Assembly: GCA_018001935.1 (NCBI GenBank)
Contig: JAGNHB010000060.1
Coordinates: 1-36,061, forward strand
Length of the DNA stretch: 36,061 nt
Direction of reading: 5' to 3'
DNA from: Acidobacteriota bacterium
Lineage (GTDB): Bacteria; Acidobacteriota; JAAYUB01
The notes under the pieces are model-generated. The model was given only the letters and a program-made list of their open reading frames with translations, was not told the origin of the DNA and did not search any database. The position numbers were made by a program, and so were the translations under genes. Of the stretch, positions 23,520-32,224 are shown in pieces. Each line of letters opens with the position of its first letter. The first letter of the stretch is position 1.

Positions 23520-24215
23520 CTAGGGTTCGGGCCGGTCGGGAGTGTGCTTCCGGAAAACGTAGCCGCCCTTCTCCGCCCCCCAGACCTGCTTGCCGTCCTT
23601 GTCGTACCCGCGGTCCCAGCTCGTGAGGGTGTCCGGCGTGATCCGGACGTCCGAGGTGGCGAACCGGGCCCCCTTGTGCTCGCTCAGGCACTCGCTCCCG
23701 CGGGTGCTGCCGGCGAAGGCGCCGTCGGGCTGCACCTTGAGGAAGATGGCGCACCCCGGCCGTTCCTTGAGCTGGTCGGGGGTCAGGTCCTCGAGGGGGT
23801 TCTCCCGTTTCCACTGCCCGGCGAACCGGAGAGGGTCCTCCATCTCGAAAACCCGGCTGGCCAGGGCCCCGTCCGGCTCGGCGGTGAGGTGGTAGACCCG
23901 CTGGCGGTAGGGCTGATCCTGCTTCGCGACCAGGGCCTGCTCCACGTAGAGCCAGTACCCGTCCGTCCGGGAGGTCCAGATCCGGACCATGCGAAGGCGG
24001 ATGTCCTTGAAGTTCTCCGGGTCGGCCGCCGCCTGTTCGGCGCTGTCGTAGGAACCGCACATCCACTCCGCGAGGCGGCGCAGGTCCTTCTTCTGCTTCT
24101 CCGTCGGGGGCTGCGCGTCCTTTTTCGGCGCCGGGGGGCCGGCGCTCACCGGCACCAGCAGGCAAAGGAAAACCGGAACGACGACCCGCCAAATGATACA
24201 TACCCGGTTTCGCAT
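23520..24215 (-). CDS. Exported CpcT/CpeT-like protein
   Basis: This 231-residue protein starts at MRNRVC (GGGAGG just upstream) and carries a signal peptide (VVVPVFLCLLVPVSAG). The rest matches the T-type chromophore lyase family along its length: 'LAEWMCGSYDSAEQAAADPENFKDIRL', 'GYWLYVEQAL...QPYRQRVYHL', 'GCAIFLKVQPDGAFAGSTRGSECLSEHKGARFATSDVRI', and 'SWDRGYDKDGKQVWGAEKGGYVF'. In cyanobacteria CpcT/CpeT attach bilins to phycobiliproteins. There are no phycobiliprotein genes here and the protein is exported, so a different lipocalin-like binding role is more likely. It lies 61 bp after the next DUF21-CBS gene on the same strand. Confidence 0.82.
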   Translation of the reverse strand: MRNRVCIIWRVVVPVFLCLLVPVSAGPPAPKKDAQPPTEKQKKDLRRLAEWMCGSYDSAEQAAADPENFKDIRLRMVRIWTSRTDGYWLYVEQALVAKQDQPYRQRVYHLTAEPDGALASRVFEMEDPLRFAGQWKRENPLEDLTPDQLKERPGCAIFLKVQPDGAFAGSTRGSECLSEHKGARFATSDVRITPDTLTSWDRGYDKDGKQVWGAEKGGYVFRKHTPDRPEP

Positions 24216-24276
24216 GTTTCCTCCCGTCATTTGGGCCAGCGGATCACCGCTGAAGACAGCGGGTCAACCGTGTCCA

Positions 24277-25569
24277 TCAGTGTTCATCCGCGGTTTGGGC
24301 GATCTCCCCCGTGTCCGGCGGCCCGGCCTTCGTCACCCGGATCCGGAGGACTTTCCGGCTGTCCACCTCCAGGACCGTGACCCGGAGACCGCGGCACTCG
24401 AAGGTCTCGTCCGGGGCCGGGAAGCGCCCGAGGTGGGTGATGACCATCCCCGCGGCGGTGTTGTAGGTCTCGTCGTAGAGGTCGACCCCGACCCGCTCCT
24501 CCAGTCGGCCGATCTCGGTGTCCCCCTTGAGGACGAAGACGCCCGGGGACTCCTCGACGATGGCCTCCTCCTCGTGCTGGTCCTCGTCGCGGATCTCCCC
24601 GACGATCTCCTCCAGAAGGTCCTCCAGCGTCACCAGCCCCGCAACACCCCCGTACTCGTCCACCACCACCGCCAGGTTGTCCCCCCGGCTCTGCATCTCG
24701 CGCAGCAGTTCGGGCACCTTCTTGGTTTCCGGAACGAAGAAGGCGGGCCGGATCATGTCGCCGATGGGGCCGCCCGCGGTCTCGGCGCTGTAGGCCGCCA
24801 GGAGGTGGCGGACGTGGACGGTGCCCGTGATGGTGTCGAGGCCGTCCCGGTAGACCGGGATCCGGCTGTGGCGGCTCTGGGAGATCAGGTCCTTGAGTTC
24901 CTGGAGGGTGGCCGTCTCCTTGAGGGCGGTGATCTCCGTCCGGGGGGTCATGATCTCCCGGACCATGGTGTCGCCGAACTCCACCACCTGCCGGATGAGC
25001 TTCTGCTCCTCGGGCTCGAAGATCCCCTCTTCCTCCCCGACGTCCAGGTAGGCCTGGACCTCGGCCTCGGTGGCTTCCGTGTTTTCGGTCTCCTCGGCCT
25101 CCTCCTCCGCTTCGCGGCGACGGGCGATGACCAGGACGGGGTAGCACAGGGGGTGGAGGAACCGGTGGAAGGGGCGGAAAACGGGGGAGAGCCGCCGGAC
25201 CGCCAGGGGGATGTCGCCCCGGATGACGGCCCAGGGGATCAGGTGCCCGGACAGGAACACCGCCACCGCCACGCCCGCCACGGTGACGGTGAATGGCTGG
25301 GGGGCCCCGACGGCGACCAGCAGGTTGAAGACCACCAGGGCGAAGGCGACGAGGAGGACCCGGACGAGAAACACCAGGGGGACCTGCACGTCGGATTTCG
25401 AGCGGTTCAGCAGGACGAGGACCCGGTCTTTCTTCCAATCCTTGAAGCGCTCCGGGATGAGCCGGAGTTCGAGGGGGGTCAGGCGCCCGATGGCGTTGTC
25501 CAACAGGGAGAAATAGGCGTGGGCGACAAAGAGGGCAACGGCGATCATGGCTTGCAGGTCGGGTTTCAT
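24277..25569 (-). CDS. DUF21-CBS-CorC membrane protein, second paralogue
   Basis: This 430-residue protein has a short hydrophobic N-terminal domain (about 1-150, four membrane segments), less like canonical DUF21 than the paralogue at 22041. An acidic linker (REAEEEAEETENTEATE) follows. Then come a CBS pair (about 205-325, VREIMTPRTEITAL...LAVVVDEYGGVAGLVTLEDLLEEIVGEI) and a CorC/HlyC domain (about 345-425). Relatives are linked to divalent cation efflux. The ribosome-binding site before the ATG is weak. The CpcT-like gene lies 61 bp downstream and is probably cotranscribed. Confidence 0.88.
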   Translation of the reverse strand: MKPDLQAMIAVALFVAHAYFSLLDNAIGRLTPLELRLIPERFKDWKKDRVLVLLNRSKSDVQVPLVFLVRVLLVAFALVVFNLLVAVGAPQPFTVTVAGVAVAVFLSGHLIPWAVIRGDIPLAVRRLSPVFRPFHRFLHPLCYPVLVIARRREAEEEAEETENTEATEAEVQAYLDVGEEEGIFEPEEQKLIRQVVEFGDTMVREIMTPRTEITALKETATLQELKDLISQSRHSRIPVYRDGLDTITGTVHVRHLLAAYSAETAGGPIGDMIRPAFFVPETKKVPELLREMQSRGDNLAVVVDEYGGVAGLVTLEDLLEEIVGEIRDEDQHEEEAIVEESPGVFVLKGDTEIGRLEERVGVDLYDETYNTAAGMVITHLGRFPAPDETFECRGLRVTVLEVDSRKVLRIRVTKAGPPDTGEIAQTADEH

Positions 25570-25744
25570 GGCGGTGTCCGTGTTCTCCCGTGGGCCTTAT
25601 AGCACGGGCGGGCCGTAAAAGCAAGTTCCCACGCGCCGTCCCGGCGCGGGTATCGTCCCGCCCGCTCCCACGCGTCGTCCGGCATGCCCCGGGGCCAAGA
25701 TGCCCCGTTTGTGTCGATCCGGGTCCGGAATCGACGTATCAGGT

Positions 25745-25841
25745 CTCTCGCAAAGACGCCAAGACGCAAAGCCTCGCAAAGGAATCCCACTTTTCCGCTT
25801 CCGGCTTTGCGAGGCTTGGCGTCTTCTCGCCTTTGCGAGAG
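25745..25841. repeat. Long imperfect inverted repeat of CAAAGACGC-type words
   Basis: Two 37-bp arms (25745-25781 and 25805-25841) match at 33 of 37 positions around a 23-nt loop. Each arm is built from near-copies of 8-10 nt words such as CTCGCAAAG, ACGCCAAG and AAGACGC. It could form a hairpin in DNA or RNA. It lies upstream of the DUF21-CBS gene at 24277. Nothing coding was seen in 25570-26079. Confidence 0.75.
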
Positions 25842-25872
25842 GTAAAGACCGCCTGTTTATTGTTCTGGAGCA

Positions 25873-25911
25873 TCCGGATGATCCGTGTCCATCCGTGTGC
25901 ATCTGTGGTTT
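25873..25911. repeat. Tandem CCGTGTCCAT words
   Basis: Near-copies of a word of about 10 nt (CCGTGTCCAT, CCGTGTGCAT, then TCTGTGGTT) follow each other directly. A similar run occurs at 24270-24293 (GTGTCCATCAGTGTTCATCCG), between the DUF21-CBS and CpcT-like genes. It appears to be one more member of the tandem-word family found in several gaps of this window. Confidence 0.5.
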
Positions 25912-26019
25912 CTTCCCGGTTTATCCGGGTTGGGACTAGCGAGCCGGCAGAGTGATCCCTCGCCGACCCGAAAAATGCTCGGAAGGGTGTTTGCCTTTCC
26001 CCCGTCCAAGCTGTCAGGC

Positions 26020-26065
26020 TTGACATTCCAGGGCGATGGATTTATGCTCTTCATATAAGCGCTTA
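26020..26065 (+). promoter_or_regulatory. vapBC promoter with palindromic operator candidate
   Basis: A perfect TTGACA (26020-26025), a 17-bp spacer and TATGCT (26043-26048) form a strong promoter. The palindrome TAAGCGCTTA (26056-26065) covers the expected start site, where autorepression by the VapB/VapC complex would act. AAAGGAGG (26065-26072) follows. Confidence 0.7.
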
Positions 26066-26079
26066 AAGGAGGACATCGC

Positions 26080-26316
26080 ATGAGAATCACCGTGCACATC
26101 CCCGATCGGCTCGAAGCGGACGTGAAACGCTGCGCCGCGAACGAAGGGAAATCGGTCTCCTCCCTGACGGCCGAGGCCCTGGGCTATTACCTGCAGGCCC
26201 TCCGGCGAAGGAAAGCGGGGGAAAGGGTCCTGGCCCTGGCGGGCAGCGCCCCTCCGGCGACGGACGCCCTGGAAGCACTGGACCGTCTCCGCGAGGACGG
26301 TCATGATCGGCCTTGA
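26080..26316 (+). CDS. vapB: VapB-like antitoxin
   Basis: This 78-residue protein opens with a ribbon-helix-helix pattern: strand 'MRITVHIPDRL', helix 'EADVKRCAANEG', turn 'KSVSSLTAEALGYYLQAL'. A flexible C-terminal part would bind the toxin. Antitoxins of this kind bind DNA as dimers and repress their own operon. The full Shine-Dalgarno AAAGGAGG lies 7 nt before the ATG. The gene overlaps vapC by 14 bp, so synthesis is coupled. Confidence 0.82.
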   Translation: MRITVHIPDRLEADVKRCAANEGKSVSSLTAEALGYYLQALRRRKAGERVLALAGSAPPATDALEALDRLREDGHDRP

Positions 26317-26701
26317 CACCGGCTTTTTCGTGGCGCTGCTCGGCGGACACCCCGAGGCGGTCCGGGTCTGGAAGGACCTGGTCGAGGGGGAAGACTCCGT
26401 GACGTCCTGCCTGACCCTCTACGAACTCCGGGCGCTGGCCATGAGAGGGAAAATTACGCTGGTTGGCGCCGAGGCCGTTCTGGAGGCGATCCCGGCGGTC
26501 TCCCGGGTCCTGTGGCTCGACCATGGGGACACCCTGGCGCAGGCAGCCCGGCTGACCCACGGGCTGGGCCTCCCGGCCATGGACGCCCTCATCCTGGCCG
26601 ACCTTCTCGAGGCCGGCGCCACGGTAGTCTATTCTACCGATGTGCATATGGAAACCGGCCATCGGAAAGGAGTCAAGGTCGTCAACCTGAAAAACCGCTG
26701 A
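26303..26701 (+). CDS. vapC: VapC PIN-domain ribonuclease toxin
   Basis: This 132-residue PIN-domain protein has the acidic residues of the active site in place: D5 (GLDTGFF), E41 (TLYELRAL), D94 (PAMDALILA) and D113 (VVYSTDVHME). VapC toxins are Mg2+-dependent endoribonucleases, many of which cut tRNA or rRNA. The target here cannot be told. It overlaps the antitoxin gene. A short stem (CCCTATC/GATAGGG, 26757-26775) follows 56 bp after the stop but has no T run. Confidence 0.88.
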   Translation: MIGLDTGFFVALLGGHPEAVRVWKDLVEGEDSVTSCLTLYELRALAMRGKITLVGAEAVLEAIPAVSRVLWLDHGDTLAQAARLTHGLGLPAMDALILADLLEAGATVVYSTDVHMETGHRKGVKVVNLKNR

Positions 26702-26756
26702 GACCAGGTTTTGGGGGTGAGGGGCGCGGGTTTCCGGAGCGTTGAATCGACTTTAG

Positions 26757-26849
26757 CCCTATCGGGTTGATAGGGTTAGGATTGCGAATTAGAATGTTAT
26801 GATTGACTGATTTGGCAAGGATTAGATACTACCTGGCACTCTTCCCTCG
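26757..26849. repeat. Short hairpin and dispersed 19-bp motif, copy 2
   Basis: A 7-bp stem (26757-26763 with 26769-26775, 5-nt loop) is followed by the inverted counterpart (about 26821-26839) of the motif at 18841-18859. The shared core on the reverse strand reads GTGCCAGGTAGTATCTAAT. No gene was seen between vapC and the PP2C gene. Confidence 0.5.
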
Positions 26850-26911
26850 TTCCTCAAAAGGCCCTTCGCTGACACTCGGGGGCGCCGTCGTGCCGTACGC
26901 CTCCCGACTGC

Positions 26912-26950
26912 CCTTTGCGAGGCTTGGCGTCTTGGCGGCTTTGCGTGAGG
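26912..26950. repeat. CTTTGCGAGGCTTGGCGTC word run
   Basis: This run shares CTTTGCGAGGCTTGGCGTCTT exactly or nearly with the right arm of the inverted repeat at 25805-25825. Here only one arm is present, directly downstream of the PP2C stop codon (26967). Confidence 0.65.
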
Positions 26951-26966
26951 TCGGTCCCGGCAGGGT

Positions 26967-27785
26967 TCAGTGGAAGTGGATCATCATGGCGGTGACGTTG
27001 TCCTTGCCGCCGGCGAGGTTGGCTTCCTTGACGAGGATGGCGGCCTGCTCCTTGGGGTGGGCGTGGCGGCACATCACGTTGCGGATGGTCTCGTCCGTCA
27101 CCATGTTGTAAAGGCCGTCGGTGCAGATCATGAGGCGGATCCCCCGCGGGATCACGGTGATGTAGGTGTCGACCTCCACCTCCTCCTTGCTGCCGAGGGA
27201 ACGGGAGAGGATGTTCTTGCGCGGGTGGACGCGCGCCTCCTCCTCGGTGAGGACGCCCTGCTTGACCAGTTCGCAGACCATGCTGTGGTCCTGGGTCAGG
27301 ATGCGGAAGGAGTTCTGGTCGAGGAAGTAGCAGCGGCAGTCGCCCACGTGGCCCAGGGTCAGCACGTCGTTGCGGATGATGGCGGCCGTGAGGGTGGCCC
27401 CCATGCTGAGGTGCTCGCCGCCGTCCCGGAGCCGGAAGATCCGCCGGTTGGCTTCCTGGACGGCCATTTTCATGAAGGCCGCGGGGTTCTCCAGCAGCTC
27501 CCGGTCCTCGTCCGGCACCCGCGCGCCGTACCCCGGCACGTCCCGGACCGTCCCCAGGTTGTGCCGCAGGGCCCGCTGGAGAAAAAGCTCCCCGAGGGTC
27601 TTGACGGCGATCTTCGCCGCCACCTCGCCCTTCTCCTTCCCCCCCATGCCGTCGGAGACGGCGAAGAGCCCCACGAGGTCGCGTTCACCGACGGTGTCGA
27701 GATTGGTGACCAAGGCCAGGGTGGCGTCCTCGTTGGAGCCTCGCTGCATCCCCGTGTCCGTAAGATAAGCCCAGGTCAGGTTCAC
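26967..27785 (-). CDS. PP2C-family Ser/Thr protein phosphatase
   Basis: This 272-residue PPM phosphatase of the PrpC/Stp type is cytoplasmic and metal-dependent. Metal-binding motifs are present: SNED (D20), AVSDGMGG (D45), GHVGDCRCY, LTQDHS, CTDGLYNMV and the final KDNVTAM. The N-terminus 'YLTDTGMQRGSNEDA' is typical. The GTG start has only a weak ribosome site. Such phosphatases reverse Ser/Thr phosphorylation by Hanks-type kinases; no active kinase is encoded in the window. The gene is divergent from groES with 334 bp between them. Confidence 0.9.
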   Translation of the reverse strand: MNLTWAYLTDTGMQRGSNEDATLALVTNLDTVGERDLVGLFAVSDGMGGKEKGEVAAKIAVKTLGELFLQRALRHNLGTVRDVPGYGARVPDEDRELLENPAAFMKMAVQEANRRIFRLRDGGEHLSMGATLTAAIIRNDVLTLGHVGDCRCYFLDQNSFRILTQDHSMVCELVKQGVLTEEEARVHPRKNILSRSLGSKEEVEVDTYITVIPRGIRLMICTDGLYNMVTDETIRNVMCRHAHPKEQAAILVKEANLAGGKDNVTAMMIHFH

Positions 27786-27875
27786 GCTTGACGGCCTCGA
27801 TTCGGGTTCCGGAGTCCGCCCGGATTTTTCCCGATCTTATCACGGCGGAAATTATTCGGGAAGGGTTTTTTCGTC

Positions 27876-27890
27876 GGGGAAATTTTCCCC
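27876..27890. promoter_or_regulatory. Palindrome upstream of groES, candidate enhancer site
   Basis: GGGGAAATTTTCCCC is a perfect 7+1+7 inverted repeat. It lies about 140-155 bp before the -24 box at 28031, within the usual range for sites bound by sigma-54 activators. It could instead regulate the divergent PP2C gene. The imperfect repeat AGAA-CAA-TTCT follows at 27897-27907. Confidence 0.4.
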
Positions 27891-28030
27891 AGCAGAAGAA
27901 CAATTCTCCAAGCCGGCGAGGCGCCGGCCGTTTCCCGGACGGTCCGCGCGTGCAACGGTGGGGGCCCTCCCGGACCGGATTCGCCGTCCTCCCGGTGGGG
28001 CCGGGGTCGCCCGCCTGTTCGGGCGTTGGA

Positions 28031-28047
28031 TTGGCACATCGATTGCT
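28031..28047 (+). promoter_or_regulatory. Predicted sigma-54 promoter of groES-groEL
   Basis: The sequence TTGGCACATCGATTGCT matches the sigma-54 -24/-12 consensus (TGGCACG-N4-TTGCW) at all positions but one, with the essential GG (28033-28034) and GC (28045-28046) correctly 10 bp apart. The start would lie near 28058, about 60 nt before the ATG. No CIRCE element (TTAGCACTC-N9-GAGTGCTAA) was found in 27786-28119, and no good sigma-70 pair. Confidence 0.65.
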
Positions 28048-28119
28048 TAGCGAAGTTGGCGGCATTCGGACCGCCCCCGAAACGACGGGAAATCAAATCC
28101 ACAACAAAGGAGAGTGCAT

Positions 28120-28407
28120 ATGACCATCAGACCGTTGCATGATCGGGTCATCGTCAAGAGGCTCGAGCAGAAAGAGCAGGTGAAGGGCGGGATCATCATC
28201 CCCGACACCGCCAAGGAAAAGCCCCAGCAGGGCGAGGTCATCGCCGTCGGCAAGGGCAAGATCCTCGACAGCGGCGAGCGCGTGACGCCCGAGGTCAAGG
28301 CCGGCGACCGCATCCTCTTCGGCAAGTACTCCGGCAACGAAGTCAAGATCGACGAAGAAGAGTTCCTGATCATGCGCGAGGACGAGATCCTCGGCATCCT
28401 GGAATAA
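28120..28407 (+). CDS. groES: Co-chaperonin GroES
   Basis: The 95-residue GroES caps the GroEL folding chamber as a heptamer. It begins MTIRPLHDRVIVKRL and contains the mobile-loop region 'QKEQVKGGIIIPDTAKEKPQQG' and the ending 'EEFLIMREDEILGIL', all typical. The ATG at 28120 was preferred to the GTG two codons earlier because AAGGAGAG sits at proper distance. It is 31 bp before groEL. Confidence 0.97.
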   Translation: MTIRPLHDRVIVKRLEQKEQVKGGIIIPDTAKEKPQQGEVIAVGKGKILDSGERVTPEVKAGDRILFGKYSGNEVKIDEEEFLIMREDEILGILE

Positions 28408-28438
28408 CCCACCGAATCACGATTAAGGAGAAGAGACA

Positions 28439-30058
<1,620 letters not shown>

Positions 30059-30081
30059 GAACCCGTTTTAGCGTCTGACTC

Positions 30082-30112
30082 AAGGGGCCGCGCCGCGCGG
30101 CCCCTTTTTTTT
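30082..30112 (+). terminator. Rho-independent terminator of groESL
   Basis: A 12-bp perfect GC-rich stem (30082-30093 with 30095-30106) is followed by T8 (30105-30112). It starts 24 bp after the groEL stop codon. Confidence 0.92.
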
Positions 30113-30117
30113 CGACC

Positions 30118-30170
30118 AGTCAGACAAGTCGGACAAGTCGGACAAGTCAGACAAGTCGGACAAGTCAGAC
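30118..30170. repeat. Six tandem 9-bp units AGTCRGACA
   Basis: Units start at 30118, 30127, 30136, 30145, 30154 and 30163 (the last incomplete). Three read AGTCGGACA and three read AGTCAGACA. Each contains the small palindrome GTC-N-GAC. The array begins 6 bp after the groEL terminator and runs into the stop codon (30165-30167) of the convergent nuclease gene. Confidence 0.9.
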
Positions 30171-30935
30171 CTCCCGATCAAAAAAAGGCCCTCGCGGTGT
30201 TCTCGTCAGCTCCTCCACCCGGCGGAGGAGGCCGGCGAAGTGGGAGCCCTGCCAGTAGACCCTGCCGCAGCCGATGCACTGGTAGAACTCCTGGAACGCC
30301 TCTCGGGAGCGGAAGGGCACCCGTTCGGCCACCTCCTCCTTCCGCCGGTCCTCCAGGAAGCCGTTGCAACGCATACAGCGGGTGAAAGGCTGCACCTGAT
30401 CCTCCAGCCGGAACCGGCGCAGGATCTCCCGGACCTGTTCCGGCGGTGAGGTGGACCGGACCCAGGCGCCGTGCCAGACCTGCTTGCGCTTCAGCAAGCC
30501 GATGTCCCGGGTCAGCAACAGGCGGTGCTCCCCGGCGGAGACCCGGGCCAGGTCCTCGTCTGGCCAGTCGTTGCGGTAGAGGGTGTCGAACCCCAGGAGC
30601 CGGAGGCCGGCGGCCAGCTTTCCCAGGTGGATATCCAGGACGAAGCGGGGGGGGTGGTCGATCGCCGGCAGCAGGCGGGTCCCGGGCGCGCCGGCGAGGG
30701 CCCCGAGGTCCGGGAGGACCGCGACCCGGTCGCCGGGGGCCAGGAGGGCCGCGAAGTCCCGGGGCTCGCCGTTGATCACCACCAGGTCCACCTCCACGTG
30801 GGGGACCCCGAAAGCCTCGATGCCGTCTTTCACCGACCCGCCTGCCGACTCGGGGCGCTCGAGGTCCCGCCCCCGGGTCGCCGCCGGCAGGAAATCGTTC
30901 AGATCGCCATAGAAACGAAAGGTGATGGTGCCCAT
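30165..30935 (-). CDS. Mut7-C family RNase with N-terminal ubiquitin-like domain
   Basis: The 256-residue protein combines a ubiquitin/ThiS-like domain (about 1-80, TITFRFYGDLNDFLP...VINGEPRDFAALLAPGDRVAVLPDLGA) with a Mut7-C PIN-like nuclease domain. The latter shows 'FVLDIHLGKLAAGLRLLGFDTLYRNDWPDEDLA', 'RLLLTRDIGLLKRK' and a zinc ribbon of CxxC pairs (RCMRCNGF, QCIGCGRVYW). The family is predicted to cut RNA; no bacterial substrate is established. The ATG at 30935 was preferred to an in-frame TTG nine codons earlier that overlaps a repeat. It is convergent with groEL. Confidence 0.85.
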   Translation of the reverse strand: MGTITFRFYGDLNDFLPAATRGRDLERPESAGGSVKDGIEAFGVPHVEVDLVVINGEPRDFAALLAPGDRVAVLPDLGALAGAPGTRLLPAIDHPPRFVLDIHLGKLAAGLRLLGFDTLYRNDWPDEDLARVSAGEHRLLLTRDIGLLKRKQVWHGAWVRSTSPPEQVREILRRFRLEDQVQPFTRCMRCNGFLEDRRKEEVAERVPFRSREAFQEFYQCIGCGRVYWQGSHFAGLLRRVEELTRTPRGPFFDREV

Positions 30936-30960
30936 TTCCTGCCCGTCTCCCCCGGATTTC

Positions 30961-30989
30961 AACCACGAAATACACGGAATACACGAACG
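30961..30989. repeat. ACGAAATAC tandem-word element
   Basis: AACCACGAAATACACGGAAT and a further ACACGAAC copy form three near-copies of a 9-nt word. The same run occurs at 32231-32259 and, inverted, at 32399-32426, and a variant follows the small gene at 10436. It sits just upstream of the nuclease gene start. Confidence 0.7.
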
Positions 30990-31076
30990 TGAGCCATCAT
31001 TGCGGGTTCGGCGTGTTCTGCGGCCAGGTGAAGAGAACCTCAGAATACGCAGTAGAAAGAACCGGGCGGCGGGGTG

Positions 31077-32174
31077 TCAGGGGGACGGGGGCGGCGGCGC
31101 GTCCGGGGGCGGCTTCGGAGGGTGCCCCGGGCCGGTTTCGGGAGGGCCGGTCTCGTCGGGCGATTCCGCCGCCGGGGCGGGCGCCGCGGTCACCGCCGCC
31201 GAGCCCGTGTCGGAAGCGTCGGCCCCGGCCGCCGCATCGGGGGTGTCGACCCCGGTCGCGGGCGCCTGGGCCGGGGTCTCGCTGAGCTTGAACTCCCCCG
31301 GGTACTCCCGCTGGACGTCGTCCTGGTCCTTCTGTTTCAGCCCGAGGGCGGCGCGTAGCCCGGAGAGGCTCCACCCCCCGGCCCACTTCTGGCGGACCAG
31401 CCGGAAGGCGATGACGGAGCGCTTCTTGCGCATCCGGGGGCTCTTGTCGTCCAGCGGGTTGTAGATGTGGGGGTTGGCGATGACCGACGCCAGGCGGACC
31501 GCCTCGGGGACCGTCAGTGCCGCCGCACTCTTCTTGAACCAGAACCGGGCCGCGGCCTCGGCCCCGTAGACGCCGTCGCCCCACTCGATGATGTTGAGGT
31601 AGATCTCCAGGATCCGGTCCTTGGAGAGGTTGCGCTCCATGTACCAGGTGATGGCCGCCTCCCGGACCTTGCGCCACCAGCTGCGCTCGGGGGAGAGGTA
31701 GAGGTTCTTGGCGCACTGCTGGGTGATGGTGGAGCCGCCGCGGGTGATCCGGCTGTCCTCCAGGTTGCGCTGCCAGGCCTCCCGGATGGCCTCCCAGTCA
31801 AACCCGTCGTGGGCGTAGAACTTGTCGTCCTCGGTGGTGATGACGGCCCGGATCAGGTTCTTCGAGATCTTCGAGAGAGGGACCCAGGTCCAGAGCCGCC
31901 GGAGCGGCTTTCCCGCCGCTTCCGCCTCCGCTTCGCGGTACGCGATGATGGCCGTCGTCTCGGGGTTTTTCTCCCGGTAGTCCCCCGGGTTGGGGAGGGT
32001 GACCCAGAACAGGAAGACGCTCAGGAGAATGAAGCCGAGCAACCCCAGCAGGATCCAGCGGACGAGGTGCCGCTTCCGTCCCGGCTTTCGCTCGGCTTTC
32101 GGCTTCTCCGGTTCTGTCGTCGTTCCCGGTGCCCCGAGGTACAGGTCCCGCAGCTGTTCGTCTTCCCGCGGCAT
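31077..32174 (-). CDS. mtgA: Monofunctional peptidoglycan glycosyltransferase (GT51)
   Basis: The 365-residue inner-membrane enzyme polymerises lipid II into glycan strands. A cytoplasmic charged N-terminus leads to one membrane helix (about 39-59). The GT51 domain follows with motif 1 'ITTEDDKFYAHDGFD' (catalytic E115), motif 2 'RGGSTITQQCAKNLYL', and motif 3 'KDRILEIYLNIIEWGDGVYGAEAAARFWF', whose glutamate is also conserved. There is no transpeptidase domain. The C-terminal tail of about 90 residues is Pro/Ala-rich and probably disordered, which is longer than usual for MtgA. The start at MPREDE follows GGGAGG. It lies 256 bp downstream of the CheA-like gene, across an inverted repeat. Confidence 0.88.
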   Translation of the reverse strand: MPREDEQLRDLYLGAPGTTTEPEKPKAERKPGRKRHLVRWILLGLLGFILLSVFLFWVTLPNPGDYREKNPETTAIIAYREAEAEAAGKPLRRLWTWVPLSKISKNLIRAVITTEDDKFYAHDGFDWEAIREAWQRNLEDSRITRGGSTITQQCAKNLYLSPERSWWRKVREAAITWYMERNLSKDRILEIYLNIIEWGDGVYGAEAAARFWFKKSAAALTVPEAVRLASVIANPHIYNPLDDKSPRMRKKRSVIAFRLVRQKWAGGWSLSGLRAALGLKQKDQDDVQREYPGEFKLSETPAQAPATGVDTPDAAAGADASDTGSAAVTAAPAPAAESPDETGPPETGPGHPPKPPPDAPPPPSP

Positions 32175-32224
32175 GGCCACCTCCCGCGACAGTGTTACCC
32201 CCAACCCGGCCCGAACGCAAGGGG

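Noticed and set aside
23520..24215. True phycobiliprotein lyase
   Set aside because: The family match is good, but export and the absence of phycobiliprotein genes make the cyanobacterial role unlikely.
26757..26775. Terminator of vapBC
   Set aside because: The 7-bp hairpin has no following T run, so it was kept only as a hairpin.
27786..28119. CIRCE operator before groES
   Set aside because: Neither TTAGCACTC nor GAGTGCTAA, nor close variants with 9-bp spacing, is present.
30118..30170. CRISPR or iterons of a replication origin
   Set aside because: 9-bp units without spacers are too short for CRISPR. No replication initiator, DnaA boxes or AT-rich region lies nearby.
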